A stretch of 64,000 bases of DNA from Oscarella lobularis (lineage: Eukaryota; Porifera; Homoscleromorpha; Homosclerophorida; Oscarellidae). The position numbers and the translations under genes are program-made. Each line of letters starts with the position of its first letter. Within the stretch, counting starts at the first letter, position 1. Below are positions 1 to 11,022 of this stretch, in pieces. The DNA lies in assembly GCF_947507565.1 (NCBI RefSeq), contig NC_089187.1:868001-932000 (forward strand), given 5' to 3'. Under the pieces are notes generated by a model. The model was not told the DNA's origin, made no database searches, and saw nothing but the letters and a program-made list of their open reading frames with translations.

Positions 1-328
1 TCAACGCCACCTGAACAGACTATGTTTGCCTTTTCATTCAATTGCTTAGGTCACTCCATTGGTGAGACGGTGACCGTGGAGAAATTTGAGGAGCAATCAA
101 GCGAAGGTATTTCTTAATCAAGTATATACAAAAATATATGTATCTGTATGTATCTGTCTTTTAGAGTGTAAAGCGGTCTGTGCGTCTGCGTGTGGTAAAC
201 CGTTCGCCTGCCTATACAAAATGCAGGGATCTCACACTGACGTTTAAGTATAGTGAGCACATTTCTTTCCTTGACTGTCTACTAAACCGCTCACGTTTGA
301 GTTTAAATTTCTGGTCTGTCTTGACCCC
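1..328. other. Non-coding flank, duplicated at 27.92-28.26 kb
   Basis: I see no gene here. The stretch is the 3' flank of the minus-strand death-domain gene that ends at 329. It matches about 27,922-28,263 closely with small indels, so the large duplicated block begins at or before the window edge and its left breakpoint on this side is not visible. Confidence 0.7.
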
Positions 329-1407
329 CTAATATCGTTGAATGACTGACACTGCTAAAGCCTTTTCAAGGTCTTTCCCTATTCCAACATTGTAGCAAGC
401 ATCTATGAGCCGTTGACGAGTCATTTCACTGTCTCTTTCTTTTCGCTGAAAGGCAGACAGAACTCTTTCCAGCCGTTCCTTGGGTCTTCGAGTCTGCATC
501 GGCTTAGGTCCTTCTAGTCCTCTATCTGGTCCTCCTGCACCAAAAGAAAATCCAAGTTGCATTGAGATTTGTAGCCACTTCTTCTCTCCGATACTGAGAA
601 TAGCTTCAACCAAGACGTTCATAGAGACATCAGCACCTGTTGGTCTTGACGCAGCAACTAAAGCAGATATATTATTATTATTTAAGCAAAGCATGAGAAA
701 ACAACTGCCGTACTTATTCCCCACTCACCAGGTTTCATTTGAATGTAAATAGAAACGCCTGAAGTGCTGACGATAATAAAAAGGATAGCGCACAATGCAA
801 AAGGATGACTACGCCAAAACTGAAATAAGAAGTTTTGAGTTTCTATGAGATGGCAGTAGACACTACGTTTCTTCATAAACTTATTTATACTAATGGGTTT
901 CACGGTTCCATTATGTTTGGCCTCTTTCTCTTCACTGCGTTCTAACAAAGAGCGTACAAAACCACCCTCTTCGTAAATCATTGCATACCGCGATCACGTT
1001 CTCCTTTGGCACGCCTACGAGCGCCTGCACAACAAAACAAAAAAGGCACTAGCTACAATTACGGTACGCCAAAAAAGTATCCCAGCCAACTAAGTGCCCA
1101 TATTCCCACCTGTTAGGAGAAGATGACGGAGATCTCCACCTTGCTCTATCTCTTGAAGAGCGTCGACGAAAGTGTCAAAGTACGCATCAGGACGCTTCTT
1201 CAGAGTCTCAAAAAGACGTTTGGCTGCCTCCGTTTTGCCGTCTTTGTTCACAGTCCGACCGATTTCTTCGCATTGGCTCGTTGACAGGCAATCATTCTCC
1301 ACTAATTTCGCTAGGATCGTTGAATCGGGACCCAAGAGGTTTGAGGCATAGGTTATAGCGGTCGATAGCACCGGTGTGACTCTCTCGTTCCACTTTCGAT
1401 CTCCCAT
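329..1407 (-). pseudogene. CARD-TM-death-domain gene 1, frame apparently broken
   Basis: Three exons are recognisable on the minus strand. The first (1407 to about 1109) encodes a CARD-like helical domain, with a donor in CTAACAG/GTGGG. The second (about 1045-735) encodes a basic stretch and one hydrophobic segment containing FALCAILFIIVS. The third (about 640-329) encodes a death domain with GEKKWLQISMQLGF and ends at TAA. The TM exon ends at a clean G/GTGAGT donor and joins the DD exon in phase at GADVSMN. Both plausible acceptors for the CARD-to-TM junction run into a stop. The segment before FVRSLL is one base longer than in the 28.3-29.3 kb paralogue, which is the likely cause. A separate TM-DD protein starting at MIYEEGG is an alternative. 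Homotypic CARD and DD contacts suggest apoptosis or innate signalling at a membrane; that is inference. Confidence 0.65.
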
Positions 1408-1682
1408 GAGAAAAATGAAGAGAACTCCCGTATGATTTTTTACTTAGGTACTTTTCTTCGGTTCAAATCTCTTAGCAAACGTCAATCAGCTGCTGAAGAG
1501 CCGTTATCGTTCTTCTTACGGTTGAAAATGACCCTACGTTTTGACTGCAAAGTATACTGTTCATTTCTTTCCTCGTCCGTCGGCGTCATTCTATTCAGCA
1601 AGGAGTGCCTCATTCCTAAAGAAAGCTGCCAACCTAATGTATCACGAACTAAGACAAAAAACTGAAAATGTATATAAGCGTT

Positions 1683-2735
1683 CTAAAACTCCCTGAAGTT
1701 CAGGGCATCTCTAAGAGCGTCCCCAATTCCAACCTTCTTGCATACGTCAATCAGCCGCTGACGAGATGATTCGTTGTCTCCTTCGCTTGACTTGTAGTCA
1801 GACACTATCTTACGCAGCCTGTCCTTGCTAGCCCAACTTGGATAATCTGTAACTAGATTTTGCCTTTTTTCAAAATCCCAGCCGAATTGCAGCGCAATGT
1901 TTCGCCATCTTCCTTGTCCAACCTCAACTATGGCTTGAACCAACTCATCCATAGAGACTGTAGCACCTGTCAATTTATCTAAAACAACAGACAAAAATTG
2001 AAGCAGATCACACCGTCACGGTTTATTGTACTTCTAGATGATGTTGACCGTGTCTCTCCACTGCCTAAGAGCAAGAGCATAGACAATAAATAATTTCAAT
2101 TAAAAATTGACCACTTTCTTTACCAGGAGAAAGAGATATAAAAAGGCTTCCAACAGCAAAAAACACAGGCAATAAAACAAGCAGGCAGCCCCGTTTGAAG
2201 GCACAGCTGCGTAAAAACGGAGGGTTGGGTAATGGGGAGGGACGGGGACGAATGGCTGAGACTCCACATCCTAACAAAGACCGTACAAAAACACCCCCTT
2301 CGTAGATCATTGCATACTGCGATCACGTTTACCAGCGCCTGCACAACAAAACAAAAAAGGCACTAGCTACAATTACGGTACGCCAAAGACGTATCCCATG
2401 CACTTAACGTCAGCCAAGTGCCCATATTCCCACCTGTTAGGAGAAGATGACGGAGATCTTCACCTTGCTCTATCTCTTGAAGGGCGTCGACGAAAGCGTC
2501 AAAGTACGCATCAGGACGCTTCCTCAGAGTTTCAAGAAGACGTTTAGCTGCCTCCGTTTTGCCCTCTTTGCTCACAGCCCAACCGATTTCTTCGTATTGA
2601 TTCGTTGACAGGCACTTCTTCTCCACCAATTTCTCTAGAATCGTCGAGTCGGGGCCCAAGAGGTTTGAGACATAGGTTATAGCGGCCGATAGCACGCACT
2701 GGCGTTAGTCTCTCGGCCCACTTTCGATCTCCCAT
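1683..2735 (-). pseudogene. CARD-TM-death-domain gene 2, frameshifted CARD
   Basis: This is a tandem paralogue of gene 1 with the same three-exon plan. The CARD exon starts at MGDRKWAERLTPV and runs to about 2437. The TM exon (about 2310-2115) has the hydrophobic run GCLLVLLPVFFAVGSLFISL. The DD exon (about 1970-1683) reads GATVSMDELVQAI and GRWRNIALQFGW. Near 2693-2700 the CARD contains a 4-base insertion (an extra gcac) that the paralogue at 29.3 kb lacks. It shifts the frame after about 14 codons. The frame reopens at an internal Met before LSAAITYVSNLL, so a shortened CARD is possible. The CARD-to-TM junction has the same phase problem as gene 1. The linker is proline-rich and differs from gene 1. 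Confidence 0.65.
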
Positions 2736-2978
2736 GGGAAGGAAAGTGCATATGAGTCCCGTATGATATCACTCCTTCCTGAAACTCGCGCCTAAGTGAT
2801 TCTAGAGAAAATCCGTGAGTTGCTGAAGGGAGTCATAGACGTCTGCATAAATATTTTGTCTGTACAGTATTTAAATGAGTATCAATGAAAAGCAAAGGAA
2901 GAGCCTACGTATAAAACGTGGATCAAGACAGAGCCCGCTGTGGCTTATCTACGGTAAGTGAATGCGCAAAACTGCGTT

Positions 2979-5900
2979 TTAGATGCCAGCTAGTGCGATA
3001 CTGTACTAGATAAAATTAATGGTGAGTAAGTAGTCATTTAGTGTGGCCCTAAAACCAATAACAAGAATAGATAAAAAATAAAAAAAAGAAGCTTACCGAA
3101 AAAATTGAGGCTATCGTTTCAGTTGAGCAGCCAACGTTCTTCATGGCAGTAATAAAATGCCTGCGAGTAGCTCTCTTGCCGAACTTGTTTGCCCACGCGT
3201 CTAGCATATCCAGGGCACGGTCTTGATCGTTTCTTTTCTCTTCAAACGCATGCAGTTGATAAAACTGGAAAGGTTCCGGACCTAAAATTTTTCCAATACG
3301 TCTCCAGACTGGTTGAATGCGTTCAGCTGCTCTGAATAGTTCAAGTGCGGTTGGCGGATTATCAAGGTAAATCTCATCAAATAGACAGGAGATTTCTGCA
3401 AAGAGTGTCAGAAAGAATCGATTAATTGATGGAATACCTTCGTCATTCCGTTCGGAAAGTGAAGAACAAAGTTGAGTTGCTTGTTCACCACGACGCCCTA
3501 CCATGAAAATCAATAGCTACATTATAACTTTTCAAAAATCTGCTGACTTTTAATTGCCGAAGGAGATCTAGTTCGAATAAAAGCAAGATCTTCTTTTGCC
3601 TCGACAGTCTGCCAGAAAAGTAGAAAATTAAAGAGGATTTAGTAATTACGTCTATTTTGTTACTTCGTCAGCAGAAAGTTCAATCGCACCATCTCCACTC
3701 AAAAGAGCTAGCAAGTACGGTAGACGTGATCTTCTCGCAGCATCTCCAAAGCACTGCGCTGTGGCAATGAGATTTTCACTCCAAGTAGAAATCAGCACAG
3801 CCGCTGTCTTGCATTCCACCTGGTCTGCTTCAGACAAGCCCGGCAAATGACCCTCTAAAACTTCTCTTCCCGCTTCGTCTTTATCCAAGCACGTTATTAT
3901 AGCGCAGCGTGTCTTGTAGGACAATAAGTCGATGTGATTGTCACGAAGAGCAAGAAGATCTTTTAGGCTGTCTTTGACCATTCCCTTGCTGACTGAAGCG
4001 CTTGACTTTGCCGAAATCTCTATCTTCTCATCAACAGTTGCTTCTTTGTAAGCCAGAGGAAACTCTTTCAGCTGCTTTAGTTCTGTAGAGCTAATGTACC
4101 AGAGAAGACTATCTGTCCCTGGACTCCTCTTTCGAAGAACTTCTTCGCCAGTTATCATTAGATTATTAAGAAGTTTAACGCATTCTCGCTCGGAATGAAC
4201 CGGTCCACGCACTATAAAATCCAAAGCCTTATCCACCTCTTGCAATGTTATAATTCCTTCTACTGAAACACCGTCTATTGTATCCTTGATCATCAGCCCT
4301 CCTTGCCAAACTACCGGCTCTAAGCCATGAAAACAAGGAACATTGTGTACGTGACACTGAAGAAACGGCATCGTTCCGGGAGTTATTATATCTGTCTCTT
4401 TAGCTCGTCGCACTCGTCGCCCAACGTAAACGGTCATCTCAGAATTTTCGCACCACACTTCAGATTGACGTTTCTCTTCTACAAGAGCTGGAAACCGATA
4501 AGTGTTTCGCATACCGGGAAGTGGATAGCAAATCTCCAAATGACACAAGAGCCAAATTGTTTCATCAATATTTTCCCACTTTTGCTCATTGAAGGCTTCG
4601 AGTGCACTCTGAATGTCTTCTTTGGTTGTTGTGCCGGGCGGACGGCAGCAAAGAGAAACCGGAAAATCTGAATCCAAAGGACACAACAGGGGACCAATGA
4701 TATTTTGACATAGCCAAGTTGGATCCAAAATGATTTTGTTTTGAATGACAAAAATCTAAAAAAATTAGTGATACAAACACGTAAGCAATGACTAAAACTG
4801 CTGATGACCTCGCCGATTCCTCGCAGAAATTCGACAAGCAATTTTTGAACTTCAACCGTAAGACCAGGATAAAGGCAATCTGCCATAACCTTCTCAAAAA
4901 CGCTACAATCCATAAATTTTATGACTTCTTCCTATAAGCAGAACGATCATAGGATAGTGTACAGAGATATAGCTACGTATATTTAATTAATGATCGCTTA
5001 CCCTTTTCGTTTCAGGGTGGTTCTTTATGACAGACAGAGTTCTTTGGCGTACTTCTTCCTCTAGGTTATTGATAGAAAAAAAAGAACGCAGCTTGTGGAA
5101 AAACAGCTGGCCTTTCCTGAAAGGATCTCTCAGTGTAGGTAAAAAAGACGCAGTTGCCGCCTCAACAATGATCGGGACTTCTTTACCAGCCTGAGTTAAA
5201 GCAGAGACAAGTAAGTAGCAAATGCAAATTCCTAAAGAGCTATTTGCAGTACTGCACGGCTATGAGGCGTTCTACAAAGGCATTCAACGGTCTAATTTTT
5301 CACCAATTTTTGTCAATGTGCTTAGCGTTATCTCGATGACAGTACTATTTAATTCGAAGCTTTTCAAAATTGATTACCTTTAGGGTGAGCGCTTTGACGT
5401 CTTTAATAGATTCCCTGAGAAGATCCAAATCGGTCGATTTTCGATCATGGCAATTCAAAACAAAGTGTTTCTCGTAGAAGTTGAACCAACGACCAAAGTT
5501 TTGCCTCACGTAGGCAAAAACCTGTCGTAGTTTGATTTCTCCAATTTTCACAGAGGGAAGGAGATCTTTTTTGCTTCCTACAACCAGAAAGTTAGCCTTT
5601 TCATTTAGAACAACGCTGCATTTCACGAATGAACAGAAAAAATGGCTCCAAGTCTTTAGCTCATTCTCGTTTTCTGTCAAATCGACAACGAGCAGAAAAG
5701 CTGTTGTAGACTCGGAGAAAAAGAGCCCGTGCGTTTTATGAAAAAACGGCTGCCCTGCAAAATCGCAAAAAACCACATCACCGGCCGATTTGATATTTGC
5801 AGTTGATAAATCCATGCTGGCAGTTCGCTTATCGTCACCCCCATCTTTCCAGTGAATGTTTTTTAAAGTTTTTATGAGGGTTGTTTTACCAGCTCCAGCT

Positions 5901-8846
5901 TTCCCAATTGTGCATATCTTGATTTTCGTTTGCTTGGTCGTGCCTTGCGAGTAAAGTTTATTATATCGATGATTAGTCTACAATGAAAAGCATGCGCTAG
6001 GAATCGTAAAAACCTAACTAAAGAACGAACCCATTCTTTGAATAAAATGGTTCTCACTTCTGACAAGCAAGGAGTCTCGTGAGGAAGTAGACCATCCTAA
6101 ATAAGGAAGCACTATAAATACCTTGGATTAATTAATTCTATGCGTGTTATGACCAAATGATTTATTCTAAAAGTGTAGCTAGCCACAAGTTAAATTAGCA
6201 AGAAAACGTTTCACACGTAAACGTTTCACACAATGCCTAATGACAATTTGAAGTGCCTCATTATTTCATAGTTCAGACAAAAAGAAAAAGTGTGTCATAC
6301 AAGTTAACTCCAAACCTTGCTTAATTAATTTAATTTCTTTCTCTAGTGTTACAAACGCTTACCTCTCCGGAACGGTCAATGAGATTTGGCTCCTTCAAGA
6401 GAATTAGTTTCACAAGATCAAACCACAAGAAGAAATCTGATACATTTAATTAAATGTTATGTTATCATTAATTTAAAGTAACGAAATAAATCATATACAG
6501 TACCAGAAATTCTGTGACTATATTTTGCAAGGAAATGCAATACTGAATTTCCTTTCTGAAGACGACAAAAGCGTCGAAAACAGTAAGATCTCAACTAATA
6601 GCATACCGCGTCTGTCTTATTAACGTCTGCTCCCGCTTCGACTAGTAGTGTCGCAATTACCAAGTGACCACCCAAGCACGCCATCAAAAAAGCGGTTAAC
6701 CCTTCCTAAAGTTATCAATCCAAATAGGTTTCAGATAGAAGTACCCTATTACGACAAACCAAGTTAGTCTTATTCAAATCTGCTTTAGCGTCAATCAGCA
6801 GATTAACAATCTTTAAGTGACCTTTTCTACATGCTACTTGCAAAGCCGTGCGGCCTTCCTAAATGTTTCAATTAAAAAACAAGCCTAACAAATTGAAATG
6901 CCGTTGGTAGCATGGTCAATAAAGCGTTTAATGACCTCAAATTTTTGCTACGCTCCGCAGCATGCATTTTTGAAAGCGCGAATTTGTCTATACACACGCA
7001 AAACCTACCAGGTTTGTCTTGTTGACATTTGCTCCAGCCCTAATTAATATTTTAGAAATTTCCACGTGACTAATTCCACAGGCAGCCTGCAAAGCCGTTC
7101 TGCCATCCTGAAATTTTCGCTTAATTAATGCAACGCGTCTCAAAGAACTGCTGTCACCTCATCAGTCTTATTAACATCTACTCCAGAGTAGATCAATAAT
7201 TCAGCGATTTTTAAGTAACCCTTTTTACACGCTGAAAACAAAGCCTGTCGTTCGTTATTAACTTTTGCTCCAGCGTCTATTAAAAGTTTAGCAACATCCG
7301 AATAACCATTACGACATGCTCCCTCCAAAGCCGTGCTTCTACCCTAAAGGTTCCAAGTAGGAAATGAAAATGGATTATAAAGTATTAAAATAACATTAGC
7401 TTCATTAACGTGTGCTCCAGCATTGATAAGAAGTTTAGCAATTTCTACGTCACCATTTGCACACGCTCCATACAGAGCCGAAAGCGAAAACTGAAAATCC
7501 CAAATAGAAAACAATAACTGGCAATTGAAACTAACTCGCTATTACACACCTTTCCGGCCTTATTGACGTCTGCTCCAGCATCAATTAGTAGTTTCGCAAT
7601 TCCTAAGTCGCCTTTCCAACACGCTTTCCGCAAATCTGCGTGCCCACTGGCATTCTAAAAGATTCATTAGCAATAAATGAGTAACAGCCTGTTTCATAAA
7701 ACTAAAAAAACGATGCGACCTTATCAACATCTGCACCAGCGCAGACAAGTAGTTTAGCACTTTGCACGTGACCGTTTTCACAAGCCGCAAGCAATGGTCC
7801 CTGGCCAACCTAAAGATTGAAAGATCAAAATAACTGTTCTCCTAAACTTAAAACACTGTTATCTACTTTGTCCGTTTTATTGACATTTGCTCCGGCGTCT
7901 ATCAAAAGTCGAGCAACATCCAAGCGGCCATTGCAGCATGCTTCCTGCAACGGCGTGCGTCCAAGCTAAAGATTCCATTTAGAAAGCAGCACATGTCTGA
8001 CAAAGTACTGAAAAACCACATTTGCTCCACTGAAGTGCATTCCGACCTTGAAAAAGGATCTACGAAGTCTACCAACTATTGCACGACAATTTTCACACGC
8101 TCTATGGAAAGTTGCAAGCGAAAGCTAAAGTCGAAATTTATGAAACTAGCATACACACACGTCTATAGAGCAACTGACTGCTACACCTTTCCTGCGTTGT
8201 TAAACAGGGTAGCAACATCACTGTGACAGTTGCGACAGGCTCCTTGCAAAGCCGTGACGCCGTCCTAAAGCAACTGGGTAATAAAAGCAGGAGTTATAAA
8301 GTACAAAAACCATATTAGTTTTATTGACGTCAGCTCCAGCGTTGATTAAGAGCTTTGCAAATTCCAAGTGACCGTTTTCACACGCTATATACAAAGCCGT
8401 AGGCAAGAACTAAAAATTCCAATTAGAATGAAAAAATAGGTCGCATAAAGTGTCGCACCACAACCCACCTGGCCTGTCTTATTGACGTCTGCTCCAGCGT
8501 CGATGGAATGTTTAGCAACAGCAAATTGACCATTGACACATGCATTCTGCAAAGCCGTTAGTCCATTCTAATAGTTCCAATTAAAACATAAAAAGCCTAT
8601 CTCAATATAGCGTAAAACCTTATTCGTCTCATTGACGTCTGCTCCTGCGTTCATCAAGAACTCAGCAATGTTCATGCGATGATTTGCCCATGCTTCCTCC
8701 AAAGGCGTGAGCCCATCCGTATTCGTCCACTCTCCGTCGAGCTTTGCTCCTTTCCTAGCGCATTCTTTCACTCCTTCTAGATCCCCTGCTTGAACTGCGC
8801 TAAACAGCGCATCTCGCAAACATTTTTTGTTTGCTAATGCTTCCAT
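2979..8846 (-). CDS. Gene A copy 1: ankyrin-Roc-COR-death-domain (DAPK-like, no kinase)
   Basis: This is a multi-exon ROCO-type protein. The start is ATG at 8846 in a strong context (GACGCCATGG). The first exon carries MEALANKKCLRDAL and two ankyrin-like repeats. About a dozen short exons follow down to about 6605, mostly one ankyrin repeat each and ending in forms of AGADVNKT. Two linker exons (LQKGNSVLHFLAKYSH; KEPNLIDRSGE) follow. The Roc GTPase exon (about 5943-5382) has the P-loop GKAGAGKTT, the G3 motif DFAGQ and a G4-like GSKKD. COR exons (about 5190-3664) include LDPTWLCQNIIGPLL, and a death-fold-like stretch (LSYKTRCAIITCLD) closes them. A classic death-domain exon (about 3502-3097) comes next. 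A last short exon reading YSIALAGI and a stop at 2979 fits the splice phase. Architecture matches DAPK1 minus its kinase. No obvious break was seen, but not every intron was checked. Confidence 0.8.
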
Positions 8847-9287
8847 TGGCGTCGAATCAGTGAAAGACTATTGCAATTCGGAAAAGTGACGTTCAAAAAA
8901 CTCCAGCACTTTTCTTGCACTAGCTTCTTTCGCAGGCAACAGAAATCCTGGAGAAACGTTCTCAAACGATCGCTCACGTGACTGCGTTCTTCTGAACCCC
9001 AACAACCTGCAGCATTAGAAGAACGGAAGAGTAAATTAGATGTGCAGACGCTACGATTTCAAACAAAATGGACGTGCTAGAAAAGAGGTGTATTCATAGG
9101 GGGCATTGAAACGCACCGTAAATAGCGTAGAATCGCGTTATCCAGTGCTGCTTTTGAGCTGCTCGAAACCTCAGGCGCTATTTATTAGATAGAATAGCAG
9201 ATAGAATAGCGCGTCGCTGCTTTCATTTGCTGGCTCTTCCTCGCTAACGCGAAGTTTGGGAGACGTCTGTTAAATCCCCGTACAGGA

Positions 9288-9330
9288 TGCATGACGTCAC
9301 GCTCAGCATCACGTGCTAACATAGCGGCAA
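9288..9330. promoter_or_regulatory. Candidate upstream regulatory patch of gene A (CRE-like TGACGTCA)
   Basis: About 450 bp upstream of the gene A start lies TGACGTCA followed by CGCTCAGCATCACGTG. The same arrangement is kept at about 35,875-35,912 upstream of the second gene A, except that the CACGTG core reads CACATGTG there. TGACGTCA is the cAMP-response-element palindrome. Conservation may simply reflect recent duplication, so a regulatory role is only a suggestion. Confidence 0.2.
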
Positions 9331-9708
9331 GCAGCTCAGCGTGCATGGCGCTAGTACTTTTCAATTTCTTTTATGAGGTAAAATCATTTTCATTCTTTTT
9401 TCAAGGCTCTTCTTCCTCTCCGCTATATGACTCTCTTTTGCAACTGTAGCCTGTACTGTAGCCGTTTTGGAAGCAGCGGCATCTTCGTAACTGTAGTCGC
9501 TTGCTTCTCTGACTTGTGACTGCCGCCCGCACTTATGCATCTTGGCTATACAGCACGTGTAGGACGATGTGACTGAAATAAGAAGAATATCGTCTCACTT
9601 TATAGGCAAAGATCCGCATCGGATTGCCGCAACGGCAGCACATGACCTCGCGTCGAACATGATAGATAACTACGACAAACGTCTCGTAAAAACCACATAT
9701 AGCTCCCT

Positions 9709-9748
9709 AATTAATTAATTAATTAATTAATTAATTAGTTATTAATTA
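9709..9748. repeat. TTAA tetranucleotide microsatellite
   Basis: Ten or so perfect to near-perfect (TTAA)n units. The homologous tract at 36,299-36,321 is shorter, so its length changed after the block duplication. Confidence 0.9.
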
Positions 9749-10932
9749 CTTTTCACCACTAGAGCCATTTTTTGGCAATCGCCAGTTTTTGACATGCAAT
9801 TGTTTTGGCGTACATCTATTGGGCGCCGAGGAATTGGCTCACCGCCATTGGCACTGAATGCGCGACTTTTTGATGCCTGCGTTTATCCAAAGTAAATTTC
9901 GCACTCGATCAAAGTTCTAGGCCTACTTGGAACAGGAGTATGTCGCATTCCTACGGAGGTGAAGAAGCCTACACTGTAATAGCGCCGTTTCTTTTCGACT
10001 CACGTTCACCATGACACAGTTCGATAGATGATCGGCTAGAGAACGCGTCAGATCCCGCTTCAAATCACTTCCTCGCCTAATCGCTGCTGGTGAGCCTTTT
10101 TGCTTGGTCGCTAGCCCCCGGATGTCGACGGAGGATGAAGTGATATCAAATAAAAAAAAGGTAAAAACAAATGTTAAAGTCAGGTAATCAAAACAGTAAA
10201 ATAGCAAAAGAGCAGTGCGATGTAGCAAAGATAAGTGATAAAGATGTAATGTAGAGTCTAATACTGACTGACTCCACTTCACAAGGACAGAAATGTGCGT
10301 TAACATACTTTTAACGTACCTTGTAATGTAAGCATTTCTACGAGTGCAATGACGTCACTTTTTTGTACTTCTCTTGGATCACTCTCTTGCTAATACACGA
10401 CTCCGCGTACAGGCACGCAACACCTTCTCCACCAGAGGCTGCTCCGTTTTCTTCGTCCATTTCTCTAAAGCCAGTGCAAGGCTGACTTTATTGCTATGAT
10501 TCCCGCGCCGTATTTCCGTCACTGCTTCTGCCGACAACAGAAAACAGCAGATCTCTTCCCACTTCGAGCTCGCTCCCGAACAAATCGCCGCAATCACATC
10601 TTTGCACACGACGTTGTCGTCGGCAGGGAAACTCTCTCCCTGCTTCGGCTCTCCGTCTCGGATGCGGAGACGAAGACGCAGATGACTAATTCGAATGTGG
10701 GGATACTTTGCACCGCAAAGTTTTCTGGCTTTTACAAGTGCGGCGCTGCTCTTGCACGACTTGACGTCGTCCCTTTCGTACACGGCTACGTCTGAACTGT
10801 GATTTTGAAGATCGTCGCTGTCCAAATAGTACCATTCCATTGGAGTGCCATTGGCTTTATCGCTTCGAACCGACTCGACAGTGCGCTTTTACGTCTTCGA
10901 GCATATCCTTTGCGACGCACTCGCCTCCTTCC

Positions 10933-11022
10933 TAGTCTCGCGTAGCCAGACCTCTCTCCAGTGGTGGTTAATATCACCACTGGAGAGGTTAATATCACCA
11001 AGGGGGAAGGGTCTGGCTACTA
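10933..11022. mobile_element. MITE-1, 90 bp, 9 bp target-site duplication
   Basis: The insertion is absent from the matching site in gene B copy 3 (about 37,590). It is flanked by the 9 bp repeat CCTCCTTCC (10,924-10,932 and 11,023-11,031). Its ends are inverted: TAGTCTCGCGTAGCCAGACC on the left and GGTCTGGCTACTA on the right. Internally there is a second hairpin around GGTTAATATCACC. TSD length and end type fit Mutator-like (MULE) non-autonomous elements. Two relatives lie at 19,424 and 19,659. Confidence 0.85.

Larger units (their letters stand above)
8847..10378. other. Intergenic stretch between gene A and gene B copy 1
   Basis: No convincing gene. It corresponds to 35,472-36,999 in the second block. 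A small minus-strand frame starting MHKCGRQSQV near 9543 is shared with the other copy, but a one-base indel shifts it after about 23 codons, so it is probably non-coding. The stretch also holds a TTAA-type microsatellite and a conserved CRE-like site, listed separately. Confidence 0.6.

Noticed and set aside
1432-1665. 77-codon plus-strand frame between the two CARD genes
   Set aside because: No splice signals or domain, and low-complexity hydrophobic content. The short intergenic interval is better read as flank.
2945-2965. A plus-strand donor-like ACGGTAAGTG, suggesting an antisense transcript at the end of gene A
   Set aside because: Kept in the other block (about 29,575), but no plus-strand exon or frame goes with it; conservation reflects the recent duplication.
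9709-9748. TTAA tract considered as a target site cluster or origin-like element
   Set aside because: It is a plain microsatellite that varies in length between copies.
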